From Rugamonas sp. (GTDB lineage Bacteria; Pseudomonadota; Gammaproteobacteria; Burkholderiales; Burkholderiaceae_D): a stretch of 64,000 nt of DNA. How positions within the stretch are numbered: position 1 is the stretch's first letter; each line of letters begins with the position of its first letter. This document shows positions 35,822-43,256 of this stretch, piece after piece. The DNA is taken from contig NZ_JANXMI010000038.1 in the NCBI RefSeq assembly GCF_025354735.1, positions 1-64,000 on the forward strand, read 5' to 3'. The notes below the pieces were generated by a model. That model searched no databases. It was not told the origin of the DNA and saw nothing but the letters and a program-made list of their open reading frames with translations. The position numbers and the translations under genes were made by a program.

Positions 35822-36658
35822 TCAGGCGCGGCGGCGGCGCACGAAAGCCAGCGTGGCCAGGCCCAGGCCCAGCAGGCCGATGGAAGCTGGCTCAGGCACG
35901 GCTTCCAGCTTCAGCTGGCCGCCATTGTTGACGAAGAAGTGATTTGGCTCGACGTTCGGCACGGTGCCGCCCAGCGCCGTCACCAGATTCGGGTCGATCG
36001 AGACCGGGCATGCCGCGTTGCAACCACCGGTCAAGTCTTCGCTGGCGTTGGAGGTGACGAAACCGAGCGTGAAGGCCAGCGGCAGCGGCGTGCCGGTGCT
36101 GTCGCGCCACACGCCGGCCGCCAGGAAGCTGGCGGAGAAGTTCAGGGTCAGGCTGCCGTTGGACGATGGTGTGCCGTCGGGGTTGACGCTGGAACCGGAA
36201 GAGCCGGCGATCTGCGTGAACGTGGCGATCTTGGTGCCGCTGGTGGCGCCGTACACGTTGGCGGACGAGGTACCATAGGTGATGGTCGGGCTGTAATAGA
36301 TGTCGAGCAGGCCGCCGGCGTTGAAGCTCAGGCCGCCATTCAAGACGGCGGTGCCGGTGGCGCCGTGGTAGTAGGCCGTCAACTGGCCTCCACCCAACGG
36401 CAACACTACGCCATTGCCTTTTTGGGTGAAGTTGAAGACGCCGGTGTCGGTGAAGGTGAACACGCTCGGATCGCCGGTCGGCGAGTTGTTGACATAGCTT
36501 TCGCCGTTGAAGCCGAGCTGGCTCAGACCGATATCGAGCGGGCCGCCTGGCAGATTCAGCTGGAAATTATCGATTTCGTTCGCCGAAGCGACCTGGCCCG
36601 ACGCTGCCATGACGATAGCCGCGATCGCGGCGCAGCAAGTTTTAGCGCGAATTTTCAT
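35822..36658 (-). CDS. PEP-CTERM sorting domain protein (PepA-like)
   Basis: A 278-residue secreted protein. Signal peptide about residues 1-27 (CCAAIAAIVMAASGQVASA, then NEIDNF); a Ser/Thr/Gly/Asn-rich beta-type body; C-terminal sorting signal VPEPASIGLLGLGLATLAF followed by VRRRRA, i.e. PEP motif, one membrane helix and a basic tail, the exact recognition pattern for exosortase A. Body motifs such as VFNFTQKGNG, GGLLDIYYSP and DGTPSSNGSLTLNF resemble flocculation-associated PepA proteins (moderate confidence). GAGGG lies before ATG 36658. Upstream are a sigma-54 promoter and two identical boxes, so it is probably activated by PrsR. Confidence 0.93.
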   Translation of the reverse strand: MKIRAKTCCAAIAAIVMAASGQVASANEIDNFQLNLPGGPLDIGLSQLGFNGESYVNNSPTGDPSVFTFTDTGVFNFTQKGNGVVLPLGGGQLTAYYHGATGTAVLNGGLSFNAGGLLDIYYSPTITYGTSSANVYGATSGTKIATFTQIAGSSGSSVNPDGTPSSNGSLTLNFSASFLAAGVWRDSTGTPLPLAFTLGFVTSNASEDLTGGCNAACPVSIDPNLVTALGGTVPNVEPNHFFVNNGGQLKLEAVPEPASIGLLGLGLATLAFVRRRRA

Positions 36659-36712
36659 TTTTTGTCCCTCGGTTGAATACATTGATAGAAAGCTGTCCTA
36701 CCCTGGCTATAA

Positions 36713-36728
36713 AGCATCTTCCATGCCA
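36713..36728 (-). promoter_or_regulatory. Sigma-54 promoter of the PEP-CTERM gene
   Basis: On the minus strand TGGCATGGAAGATGCT has GG and GC 12 bp apart and a near-consensus -24 (TGGCAT). Transcription should start near 36702, about 44 bp before the ATG at 36658. PrsR, encoded at 57.3 kb, has the GAFTGA loop needed to activate such promoters. Confidence 0.75.
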
Positions 36729-36792
36729 GTGGGTACAAGTTATTGAAAACAAAGGTAAAAGCTCTTTTTCAGCATATCCGAAAGAAAATATG

Positions 36793-36809
36793 TGTAAGGT
36801 TTTCCGACA
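36793..36809 (-). promoter_or_regulatory. PEP-CTERM box 1 (proximal activator site)
   Basis: Minus-strand TGTCGGAAAACCTTACA, centred about 100 bp upstream of the predicted sigma-54 start. It differs from the distal copy at only two of 17 positions and shares the TGTCGG and TTACA ends with the box at 31919. Confidence 0.7.
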
Positions 36810-36835
36810 TTCTCCCGCCGCCGCGCGTCAAAAAA

Positions 36836-36852
36836 AGTAAAGTTTTCCGACA
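36836..36852 (-). promoter_or_regulatory. PEP-CTERM box 2 (distal activator site)
   Basis: Minus-strand TGTCGGAAAACTTTACT, 43 bp from the proximal copy (about four helical turns), so two activator dimers could bind the same DNA face. It lies 15 bp outside the stop codon of the nitroreductase-like gene, within the 208-bp gap. Confidence 0.7.
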
Positions 36853-36866
36853 AGGCCGGACAGCGC

Positions 36867-37922
36867 TCAGCGCAGCAGCTGGCCCAGGGGCTTGCGCAGC
36901 GAGCGCGCGTGCGGCTGCGGCCCGGCGCCGAGCCGGCCCATGTAGACCGGATAACCTGCGCCCTGCTCGATCAGCGCGGCCATCTCGCCTTCGAGCGCGC
37001 GCGCGCCGCGCTCGAGCGCAGGATCGACGGAAAATTTGATACCTTGCCGCAAATACGACGTGAAAATCAGCGGCGTCATTTCCGGCTGCATCAGCAAGCC
37101 CAGCCCGGTCAGCGTCAGCCAGAAACGCTGCACCGCCCGGCCCGCCGCCACATAATCGTCTATCGTCTGCGGCGCGCGGTCGGCCTTGATGACGTAGTGG
37201 GCGGCGCAAGCGAGTCCCGGGATCAGGTCCATCTGCAGCCGCGGCGCCCAGGTGCCGAGCACCGTGTTCATGGTCTTCATGCGCGGCCAGCTGTGCATGG
37301 CCCAGCGCATCAGCTTGGTCGTCATGGCGTCGACGCCCAGGGCCTGGTCGGGCACCTTGTCGAGGCTGTGGCGGGCATCCCATTCGATGATGCTGCGGTG
37401 CACTTCGAACGCTTCCGGCATCGTCAGCCGCAGCCTGGCGTTCTTGTACATCAGCCAGGCGGCGCGACGGCGTTCAGGGCCTTCCAGCCACTGGATATGG
37501 AAGCCGCCGCCCACGGCCGCTTCCAGCGCGCGCTTTTCGGCCGTGGTCAGGGGCCGCCGCAGCAGCGGCCGGCGCTGCACGGTGCGGCGCTCGATGCTGG
37601 CGATCAGCGAACTGGGGCGCAGCGCCGGATCGGCGCTCAGGCGCACCTGGAACACCGGCCGCAACTCGTCGCCCTCGCGCACGACGTCGGCCCGCAAGCC
37701 GTGGCCGCTGGCCGCGATGCTCAGCGTTTCGAGCAGGGCGCCGTAGGAAATCTGGCTGGGATGGCCGTGCAGGTCGTAGACGCAATGGTCGCGCGTGTCG
37801 TGGCAATAAATCGTCACGTGATCGACGGCGACGATGTCGAATTCCCACACTTGCGTGTTATCGCCGCTGGGGGCCCAGCGCGCCAGGTCGAGGATTTTGA
37901 CGAGGGTGGCGATGCTGTTCAT
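36867..37922 (-). CDS. Nitroreductase-fold flavoprotein (Acg/MoeY-like)
   Basis: A 351-residue protein with the N-terminal LDLARWAPSGDNTQVWEFDI typical of flavin-binding nitroreductase-fold proteins of the Acg type, IYCHDTRD, RSSLIASIERRTVQRRP, and a C-terminal half containing LGLLMQPEMTPLIFTSYLRQ. It should bind FMN and act as an oxidoreductase or flavin-storage protein. ATG 37922 overlaps the ThiF-like stop by 4 bp. Nitroreductase and ThiF domains are fused in some mycobacterial proteins annotated MoeY, supporting a shared pathway; the reaction here is unknown. Confidence 0.8.
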   Translation of the reverse strand: MNSIATLVKILDLARWAPSGDNTQVWEFDIVAVDHVTIYCHDTRDHCVYDLHGHPSQISYGALLETLSIAASGHGLRADVVREGDELRPVFQVRLSADPALRPSSLIASIERRTVQRRPLLRRPLTTAEKRALEAAVGGGFHIQWLEGPERRRAAWLMYKNARLRLTMPEAFEVHRSIIEWDARHSLDKVPDQALGVDAMTTKLMRWAMHSWPRMKTMNTVLGTWAPRLQMDLIPGLACAAHYVIKADRAPQTIDDYVAAGRAVQRFWLTLTGLGLLMQPEMTPLIFTSYLRQGIKFSVDPALERGARALEGEMAALIEQGAGYPVYMGRLGAGPQPHARSLRKPLGQLLR

Positions 37923-38824
37923 GGCTGCGCCTTCGCCTGTGCGGCGGCCTGGGCGGCCGCCAGCGCCTTGCCGTAGACGCGGGTGCCGATGGCGATCGCC
38001 AGCCGCTGCATGGGATGGCGGTTGCCGCCGGGACGCCAGGTGCGCGCCAGCTTGCTGCGGTAGGCGTCGAAATGCAGGCCGTGCGGCGCGGCCCGGACGT
38101 CGCCGCGCCCCAGCAGGATTTTCAGCGCCTCGGTGGCGGCCACGCCGGCGCACAGCTGGCAGGCCATGATGGTCGACGGTCCGCGCCGCTCGGCCAGGTT
38201 GACGGCCGACGGCACCACCAGATACGGCCGATGCAGTCCGGCCGGGGCCAGGCCGACCAGGAAGCGGATCGCTTTTTCCAGCTCGGGCCGGTCGCCCCAC
38301 TGGAAGTACTCCTCGAACGTCATCTGGCCCGGCAGGAAACTCAGCACGGCCGTGCCCATGCCCAGCGGTGCGGCCGTCGTCGACGGGATGCCCAGCTCGG
38401 CGCACTTGGCGAAGGTCATCTGGCGCGCGTCGAAGGCGAAGAAATCCAGGCTGTCCATGTAAAAATCGACGCCGGCGAGGAATTCGTCGACGTTGTCGCG
38501 CGTGACGCCTTCGCTGAAGACCTTGACCTTGGCCTCGGGATTGACGTCGCGCACCATGCGCGCCATCACGTCGACCTTGGGCTGGTCCAGCGTCGACATG
38601 GTGGCGCCGACCTGGCGGTTGAAATTGGGAATATCGTAAGTGTCGAAGTCAGCCACATGGAAATTGGCCACGCCCAGCCGCGCCAGCGTCATCAACTGCA
38701 CGCCGCCGACCCCGCCGCCGCCGGCGATGGCCACAGTCTTGCCGCGCAATCGTTGTTGTTCCTCCGGCGTCACCCAGCCGATATTGCGCGAAAACGCCGC
38801 GTCGTACGAAAAAATTTTGCTCAT
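37919..38824 (-). CDS. ThiF/E1-like adenylyltransferase
   Basis: A 301-residue E1-superfamily protein: nucleotide-binding KTVAIAGGGGVGGVQLMTLA, FHVADFDTYDIPNFNRQVGA (the Asn-x-x-Arg-Gln signature) and DFYMDSLDFFAFDARQM near the Mg-binding acidic residue. Only one CxxC (ACQLC) is seen, so the usual four-Cys zinc site of ThiF/MoeB seems incomplete. The C-terminus is Ala/Gln-rich. E1-like enzymes adenylate a carboxyl terminus or a free carboxylate. Flanking FeeM-like and nitroreductase genes suggest a small-molecule or peptide carboxylate as substrate rather than thiamine synthesis. ATG 38824 follows AAGGA. Confidence 0.85.
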   Translation of the reverse strand: MSKIFSYDAAFSRNIGWVTPEEQQRLRGKTVAIAGGGGVGGVQLMTLARLGVANFHVADFDTYDIPNFNRQVGATMSTLDQPKVDVMARMVRDVNPEAKVKVFSEGVTRDNVDEFLAGVDFYMDSLDFFAFDARQMTFAKCAELGIPSTTAAPLGMGTAVLSFLPGQMTFEEYFQWGDRPELEKAIRFLVGLAPAGLHRPYLVVPSAVNLAERRGPSTIMACQLCAGVAATEALKILLGRGDVRAAPHGLHFDAYRSKLARTWRPGGNRHPMQRLAIAIGTRVYGKALAAAQAAAQAKAQP

Positions 38825-38831
38825 AGCATCC

Positions 38832-39563
38832 TTATCGATTGTCTATCATCCTCTGCAGTATCCCAGCTTCTTCTGTTGGCGAAAAGAACTGTGGGTAGAA
38901 CGAGCGTTCGCCCTCGGGCGCCACGCCCATGCCGCCGACGCGCTGGACCTCGTCCTTGATGTATTGCAGGCTGACCCACAGGAGATAGGCCGGCGCGTTG
39001 ACGCGCGGATTGGTCTTCGCCTCGCCGAGGCGCTTGAAACCCAGCATGTTTTCATAAAAACGGCGGTGGCGCGGGTTCACTTCGATAAACAGGTCTGTGC
39101 AGCCATGCAAGTCGAAGGCATGCATCACGCTCAGATGGAACAGCGCGCCCAGCGCCTCCTTCGACTGCACCGACGAATCGAAGGCCAGCTTGGTGAATTC
39201 GCAGACGCGGGCGCCGCGCGCGCGGAAGGCGTCGATTTCCTCCTTGAAGATTTCATCGGCCATGATGCCCACCTCCGAGTCGAGGCCCACCGTGATGGTG
39301 CCGCACACCTCGCCCTGGTGGGTGGCCGTCAGCGTGATGCGGTTGGGGTCTTCCTTCAACTGGTGCTTGCCGTCATAGCCGCGCCAGGAATACATTTTGC
39401 TGACGAGCACGCTGGCCGAATTGCGCCCCTCCGGCGTGTCTATCATGCGCAAGCCGAACGAGCGCTCATCGACGGACACCTCGTGCACATTTTCCTTGGT
39501 CTCATCGCCCACGGTGAACTCGTGCGAATGGTGCACCTCTTTCGGTGCGGAAGCTTGGTTCAT
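38832..39563 (-). CDS. N-acyl amino acid synthase (FeeM-like) acyltransferase
   Basis: A 243-residue GNAT-fold protein of the FeeM group, which joins an acyl chain from acyl-ACP to an amino acid: VLVSKMYSWRGYDGKHQL, PNRITLTATHQGEVCGTITVG, CEFTKLAFDSS, LFIEVNPRHRRFYENMLGFK and APAYLLWVSL. It begins at ATG 39563 with a strong AGGAGG. The related PEP-CTERM/exosortase-associated acyltransferase family is an alternative label. It is first of three tightly linked genes (FeeM-like, ThiF-like, nitroreductase-like) downstream of prsT, separated from it by 83 bp with no clear promoter. Confidence 0.85.
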   Translation of the reverse strand: MNQASAPKEVHHSHEFTVGDETKENVHEVSVDERSFGLRMIDTPEGRNSASVLVSKMYSWRGYDGKHQLKEDPNRITLTATHQGEVCGTITVGLDSEVGIMADEIFKEEIDAFRARGARVCEFTKLAFDSSVQSKEALGALFHLSVMHAFDLHGCTDLFIEVNPRHRRFYENMLGFKRLGEAKTNPRVNAPAYLLWVSLQYIKDEVQRVGGMGVAPEGERSFYPQFFSPTEEAGILQRMIDNR

Positions 39564-39646
39564 ACTATCCTCCTAGACGGCTGTGCCGGTCCCCTGCTGT
39601 TGACCCTGCATATCGCTGCGGGCTTGCGTATCACCAGATACCGCGA

Positions 39647-42409
39647 CTACAGCTGGCGCAACAGAGCGCGCGCGTCGTCGAGCTGGCTGAACTGCTTGGT
39701 GTCGCCCAGCAGCGACTGCAATTCCTTGCGCGCCTGGGCCTTGTCGCCGGCCTTGTTCAAGCCGTAGGCGAAGTGATAGCGGATCGCCGGTTCCTGCGGC
39801 GCCTGCTTGAGCGCCCGTTGCAACAAGGCCACGCCGCGCGTGGTGTCGCCCTTGTCGATCAAGATCCAGCCCAGCGTGTCGAGCACGGCGGGATTGTCGC
39901 CGGCCAGCGCCAGGGCTTGCTCGGCGCTGGCCTGGGCGCGGGCGTCATGGGCGCCCTGATAGGCCAGCGCCAGGTTGTTCACCGCAGCCACGTCGCGCGG
40001 CTGCTGCGCCACCAGCGCCTGCAACAGCGTGATCGCGGCCGGATATTGTTTCTGGTCCATCAACAAGGTGGCCTGGTACAAGCGCAGGCGCGGATCGTCG
40101 GGATGACCGGCTTGCCACTGGGCCAGCAACTTGTCGGCCTCGGCCTGCTTGCCGGCCGCCTGCAACAAGGCGCGCTGCTGCAACATCAGCGCCGTGCTCG
40201 GCTTGAGCGCGTAAGCCTGCTGGTAGGCGCGCAAGGCCAGCGCCGGTTTGCGCGGCGCCTGGATGTCGCCCTCCATCGAATAGCCGGCGGCGGCGGTGTC
40301 CCCCTGCTTTTCCAGCTGGGTGGCGATGTCCAGCGCCGCTTCGGTCTTGCCCTGGCGCGCCAGCACGGCCGCCAGCGCGACCGAGGCTTGCACATATCTA
40401 GGTTGCAGCCTGAGCGCTTTTCTCAGGCTGGCCTCGGCCGCCTCCGGGTTCCTGGCCATCATGTAGACGGCCGCCAGCCGCGTATGGGCCACGGCCGCGT
40501 CCGGCGCCACGTTCACCAGTTTACTATAAGTTTCGATGGCGCCATCGACGTCACGGGAGGCGATCTGGGCCTGGGCCAGCACGTCGAGCACCTCGGCGTC
40601 GACCGGATGGCTGGTCTGGCCCTTGCGCGCCAGCAGCGAAGCCTGGGCCAGCTGGCCGGTGCTCAGATACTGGGCGCTGAGCTGCACGATGGGGTCGGCC
40701 GCCTCGGGGTGGGCCGCCATCGCCTTTTGCAGCCAGACCGTGCCCTGCGCCGTCTGGCCGCGCACATTGGCCAGCGTGGCCAGCATATTCATCGCCGGCA
40801 AGCTGGCCGGCACCTGGCGGACATAGGCTTCCAGGCGCTGGACGGCGGCGTCGGGCTTGTTGTCCTGCATATCGAGCCGCGCCAGGTCGGCCACGGCGGG
40901 GAAGTAATCGGCTTGCAGGGTCAACGTGCGCTCGAATTCGGCGCGGGCCTGGGGCAATTGCTTTTGTTCGAGGTAAATACTGCCCTTGAGCAAGGCCAGC
41001 TGCGCCTCGCGCGGATACTTCGCTTCCAGCGGCGCCAGCGCGGCCAGCGCCGGGGCCAGCTGGCCCAGCTGGATCTGCACCCGCACCAGGGTGGCGCCGG
41101 CGTCGAGCGCGTGCTCGCTCATGGCGTCGCCGCGCTGCAGGGCGGCGACGGCGGCGTCGGCGGCGCCCTCGCCCAGCTTGCTCATGCCCAGCGCCGTGTA
41201 CAGTTCGGCCTGTTTGGGACTGTCTTGTATCGCCTGCGTGAAGTAGGCGCTGGCCTTGGCGAACTGGTGCTCATGCGCCTCGATCTGGCCGGCCAGGGCC
41301 TGCACGTCGGCGCGGCCGGTCTTGAGCAAGGGCGCCAGCACGGTGCGCGCCTCGGCGGCGTTGTCGCGGCGCAGCAGCGTCTGCGCCAGCAGGCGGCGCG
41401 CGTAGGGGTCGTTCGGCTGCCACTCGACGGCCTTGCGCAGATGTTGCTCGGCCTGTTCCAACTGGCCCAGATTGAGTTCGATGGCGCCGGCCAGCAGCAC
41501 GCTGGGCAGATGTTCCGGCGCCACTTTCAACACTTGCAGAATGCCGTCCTTGGCGACGGCGGCGTTGCCTTTGCTGAAGTCGAGCAGCGCTTGCGCGTAG
41601 ACGACGACGTAGTTGTTCGGCATGATCTTGCGCGCGCCGTCGATATCGGTCTGGGCCTTGGCGAACTCGTGACTGGTGATGTGCAGCAAGGCTTCGGCCA
41701 GGTAGGCGCCGCGGTGGTCCGGCTTGAGCTTGATCACTTGCTGATAGGCCGCCAGCGCCGCTTCCGGCTTTTGCGCGGTCTGCATCAGGTCGCCCTTGAA
41801 GGCCCAGGCGTCGACGTTGTTGCCGTCTTTTTGCAGCGCCTTGGCCAGCAGATGCTCGGCGCCGCTGAGGTCGTTGCGCCGGGCCGCCACGCGCGCCATG
41901 CCGGTCAGCGCGTCGACCGAGTCCGGAGTCAGCGCCAACACCTGCTCGAGCGCCTGCTGGGCCTGGTCCAACTGGTTCAGGCTCAGGTAGGCGTTGGCGC
42001 GCTGTATCAACAGCGCGGGCGATGGCGCCGCGTGCGCCGTTTCATCGAGCATCAACTGATACTTGCCCTGCGCTTGCAATGCCGCCAACAGCAGCGGCAG
42101 CGCGGCGGCCGTATCGTAGTGCAGAGCGAGCGCGCGCCGCACCTCTTTTTCGGCCGACACCGGATCGCCGCCGTCGGCCTCCAGCCCGGCCAGCAAGAAA
42201 CGCGCCTCGCCGTCGTCGGGCCGTTGTTCCAGCGCGTTCTTGAGCTGGATCTGCGCCGCCTTCTTCTCGCCCTTCTTCTGCGACTCCTTGGCCTGGGCCA
42301 CCAGCGTCGCCGCCGACTCGCTATGATGGCAACCTGGCAAGGCGCCAACCAGCAAACAGGCTACCGCGACGGCTGCCGCAGGCCTTCCCAAGTTGTGTAT
42401 AGAAAGCAT
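39647..42409 (-). CDS. prsT: XrtA/PEP-CTERM system TPR-repeat lipoprotein PrsT
   Basis: A 920-residue lipoprotein. Signal sequence with lipobox LLVGALPGC (Cys about residue 27), then about 20 tetratricopeptide repeats (for example AQIQLKNALEQRPDDGEARF, ALLKGSIYLEQKQLPQARAE, DTLGWILIDKGDTTRGVALL) filling the rest. PrsT proteins occur only with PrsK/PrsR and exosortase systems and are thought to scaffold or sense envelope assembly; molecular role unknown. ATG 42409 is preferred to an upstream TTG at 42433 because it puts the basic n-region directly before the hydrophobic helix. Size and repeat content fit the family. Confidence 0.93.
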   Translation of the reverse strand: MLSIHNLGRPAAAVAVACLLVGALPGCHHSESAATLVAQAKESQKKGEKKAAQIQLKNALEQRPDDGEARFLLAGLEADGGDPVSAEKEVRRALALHYDTAAALPLLLAALQAQGKYQLMLDETAHAAPSPALLIQRANAYLSLNQLDQAQQALEQVLALTPDSVDALTGMARVAARRNDLSGAEHLLAKALQKDGNNVDAWAFKGDLMQTAQKPEAALAAYQQVIKLKPDHRGAYLAEALLHITSHEFAKAQTDIDGARKIMPNNYVVVYAQALLDFSKGNAAVAKDGILQVLKVAPEHLPSVLLAGAIELNLGQLEQAEQHLRKAVEWQPNDPYARRLLAQTLLRRDNAAEARTVLAPLLKTGRADVQALAGQIEAHEHQFAKASAYFTQAIQDSPKQAELYTALGMSKLGEGAADAAVAALQRGDAMSEHALDAGATLVRVQIQLGQLAPALAALAPLEAKYPREAQLALLKGSIYLEQKQLPQARAEFERTLTLQADYFPAVADLARLDMQDNKPDAAVQRLEAYVRQVPASLPAMNMLATLANVRGQTAQGTVWLQKAMAAHPEAADPIVQLSAQYLSTGQLAQASLLARKGQTSHPVDAEVLDVLAQAQIASRDVDGAIETYSKLVNVAPDAAVAHTRLAAVYMMARNPEAAEASLRKALRLQPRYVQASVALAAVLARQGKTEAALDIATQLEKQGDTAAAGYSMEGDIQAPRKPALALRAYQQAYALKPSTALMLQQRALLQAAGKQAEADKLLAQWQAGHPDDPRLRLYQATLLMDQKQYPAAITLLQALVAQQPRDVAAVNNLALAYQGAHDARAQASAEQALALAGDNPAVLDTLGWILIDKGDTTRGVALLQRALKQAPQEPAIRYHFAYGLNKAGDKAQARKELQSLLGDTKQFSQLDDARALLRQL

Positions 42410-42444
42410 AGGTTTCTCAATGCAAAGCAACAATTAATAAAAAT

Positions 42445-42474
42445 ATGATAAGCCCGGCCTCATCATTAAGGCAA
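42445..42474 (-). promoter_or_regulatory. Candidate sigma-70 promoter of prsT
   Basis: Minus-strand -35 TTGCCT (42469-42474), 18-bp spacer, -10 TATCAT (42445-42450), about 36 bp before the ATG at 42409. The match is moderate; the AT-rich tract that follows is consistent with a start site. No sigma-54 element or PEP-CTERM box was found here. Confidence 0.45.
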
Positions 42475-42577
42475 GTGGGATTATGATGGCCTTTACATTC
42501 TATCCGGCACCACAGGCCGATCACAGGCCGATGCGGGTGTCGTTTTCATGGCCGCCCCGGCACCGGCCCAGACCGGC

Positions 42578-43210
42578 TCATAGTATCGCCCCGTTCGCCT
42601 CTCCGGTGTCGCCACCATCGTCGCGCGCGTGCGCCCGCGGCAGCATCGGCAGCAAGCGCCGCACCGCCTGCCGCACGTGCTGGAAACAACGGTCGAAATA
42701 CTCGTCGCCGAGACCGAAGGGATCGTGCAGATACGGCAGCGGCGGGTCGCACCACATGCCCAGCAGCGCCAGTTGCACGTCGCTGCGCTTGCCGAGCCGG
42801 CGCCGCAGTTGGCGCGCCTGGCGCAATTCCATCACCAGCAGCAAGTCGCCGGCGCGCAGCTCGAAATCGCGCCAGTCGCAGGCGCGGTGGCCTTCCAGCG
42901 CCACGCCCTGGCGCCGCGCCGCCCGCAGCGCCGCGTCCGGCGAGACCGCGCCGGTGCTGGTCAGCAGGCCGAACGACGCCACTTCCAGGCCGGCGGCGCG
43001 GGCCGCGTGTTCGGCGTAGGCGCTGCGGCAGAGGTTGCCGAGGCAGACGAAGACCACGCGCCGCACCCGCTCCGGGTGGCGCAGGCGGAAGCGCTCGGCC
43101 CGCCCCAGCGCCACTTCGGCGCGGGCCAGCAGCAAGCGCGCCAGACCGCGCCAGCCGCCATGGCGGTGGCGGACGTAACGTCCGACGTAGCCACCGATGC
43201 CGCGTTTCAT
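42578..43210 (-). CDS. Low-molecular-weight protein tyrosine phosphatase
   Basis: A 210-residue protein. After a basic N-terminal extension of about 45 residues (longer than the usual 140-160-residue enzyme) comes the P-loop VCLGNLCRSAYAEH with nucleophile Cys56 and Arg62, and the general-acid loop DPFGLGDEYFDRC. Such enzymes dephosphorylate BY-kinases, here plausibly the autokinase at 27.7-28.6 kb, completing the phosphorylation cycle controlling polymerisation. The start lies 46 bp from the amidotransferase stop on the same strand. A longer frame to 43246 is possible but lacks a better start. Confidence 0.88.
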   Translation of the reverse strand: MKRGIGGYVGRYVRHRHGGWRGLARLLLARAEVALGRAERFRLRHPERVRRVVFVCLGNLCRSAYAEHAARAAGLEVASFGLLTSTGAVSPDAALRAARRQGVALEGHRACDWRDFELRAGDLLLVMELRQARQLRRRLGKRSDVQLALLGMWCDPPLPYLHDPFGLGDEYFDRCFQHVRQAVRRLLPMLPRAHARDDGGDTGEANGAIL

Positions 43211-43256
43211 GCGTCGCGCCCCATGCCGCCGCCCGCCGCCGGCCACGGCGCCCCGA

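Noticed and set aside
39600-39646. GG-N10-GC element (TGGTGATACGCAAGC) before the FeeM-like gene
   Set aside because: The -12 part reads AAGC instead of TTGC and no activator box lies upstream.
39545-42448. 967-codon plus-strand frame opposite prsT
   Set aside because: It mirrors the TPR gene, is low-complexity Gln/Arg/Leu-rich, and has no recognisable domain or start context.
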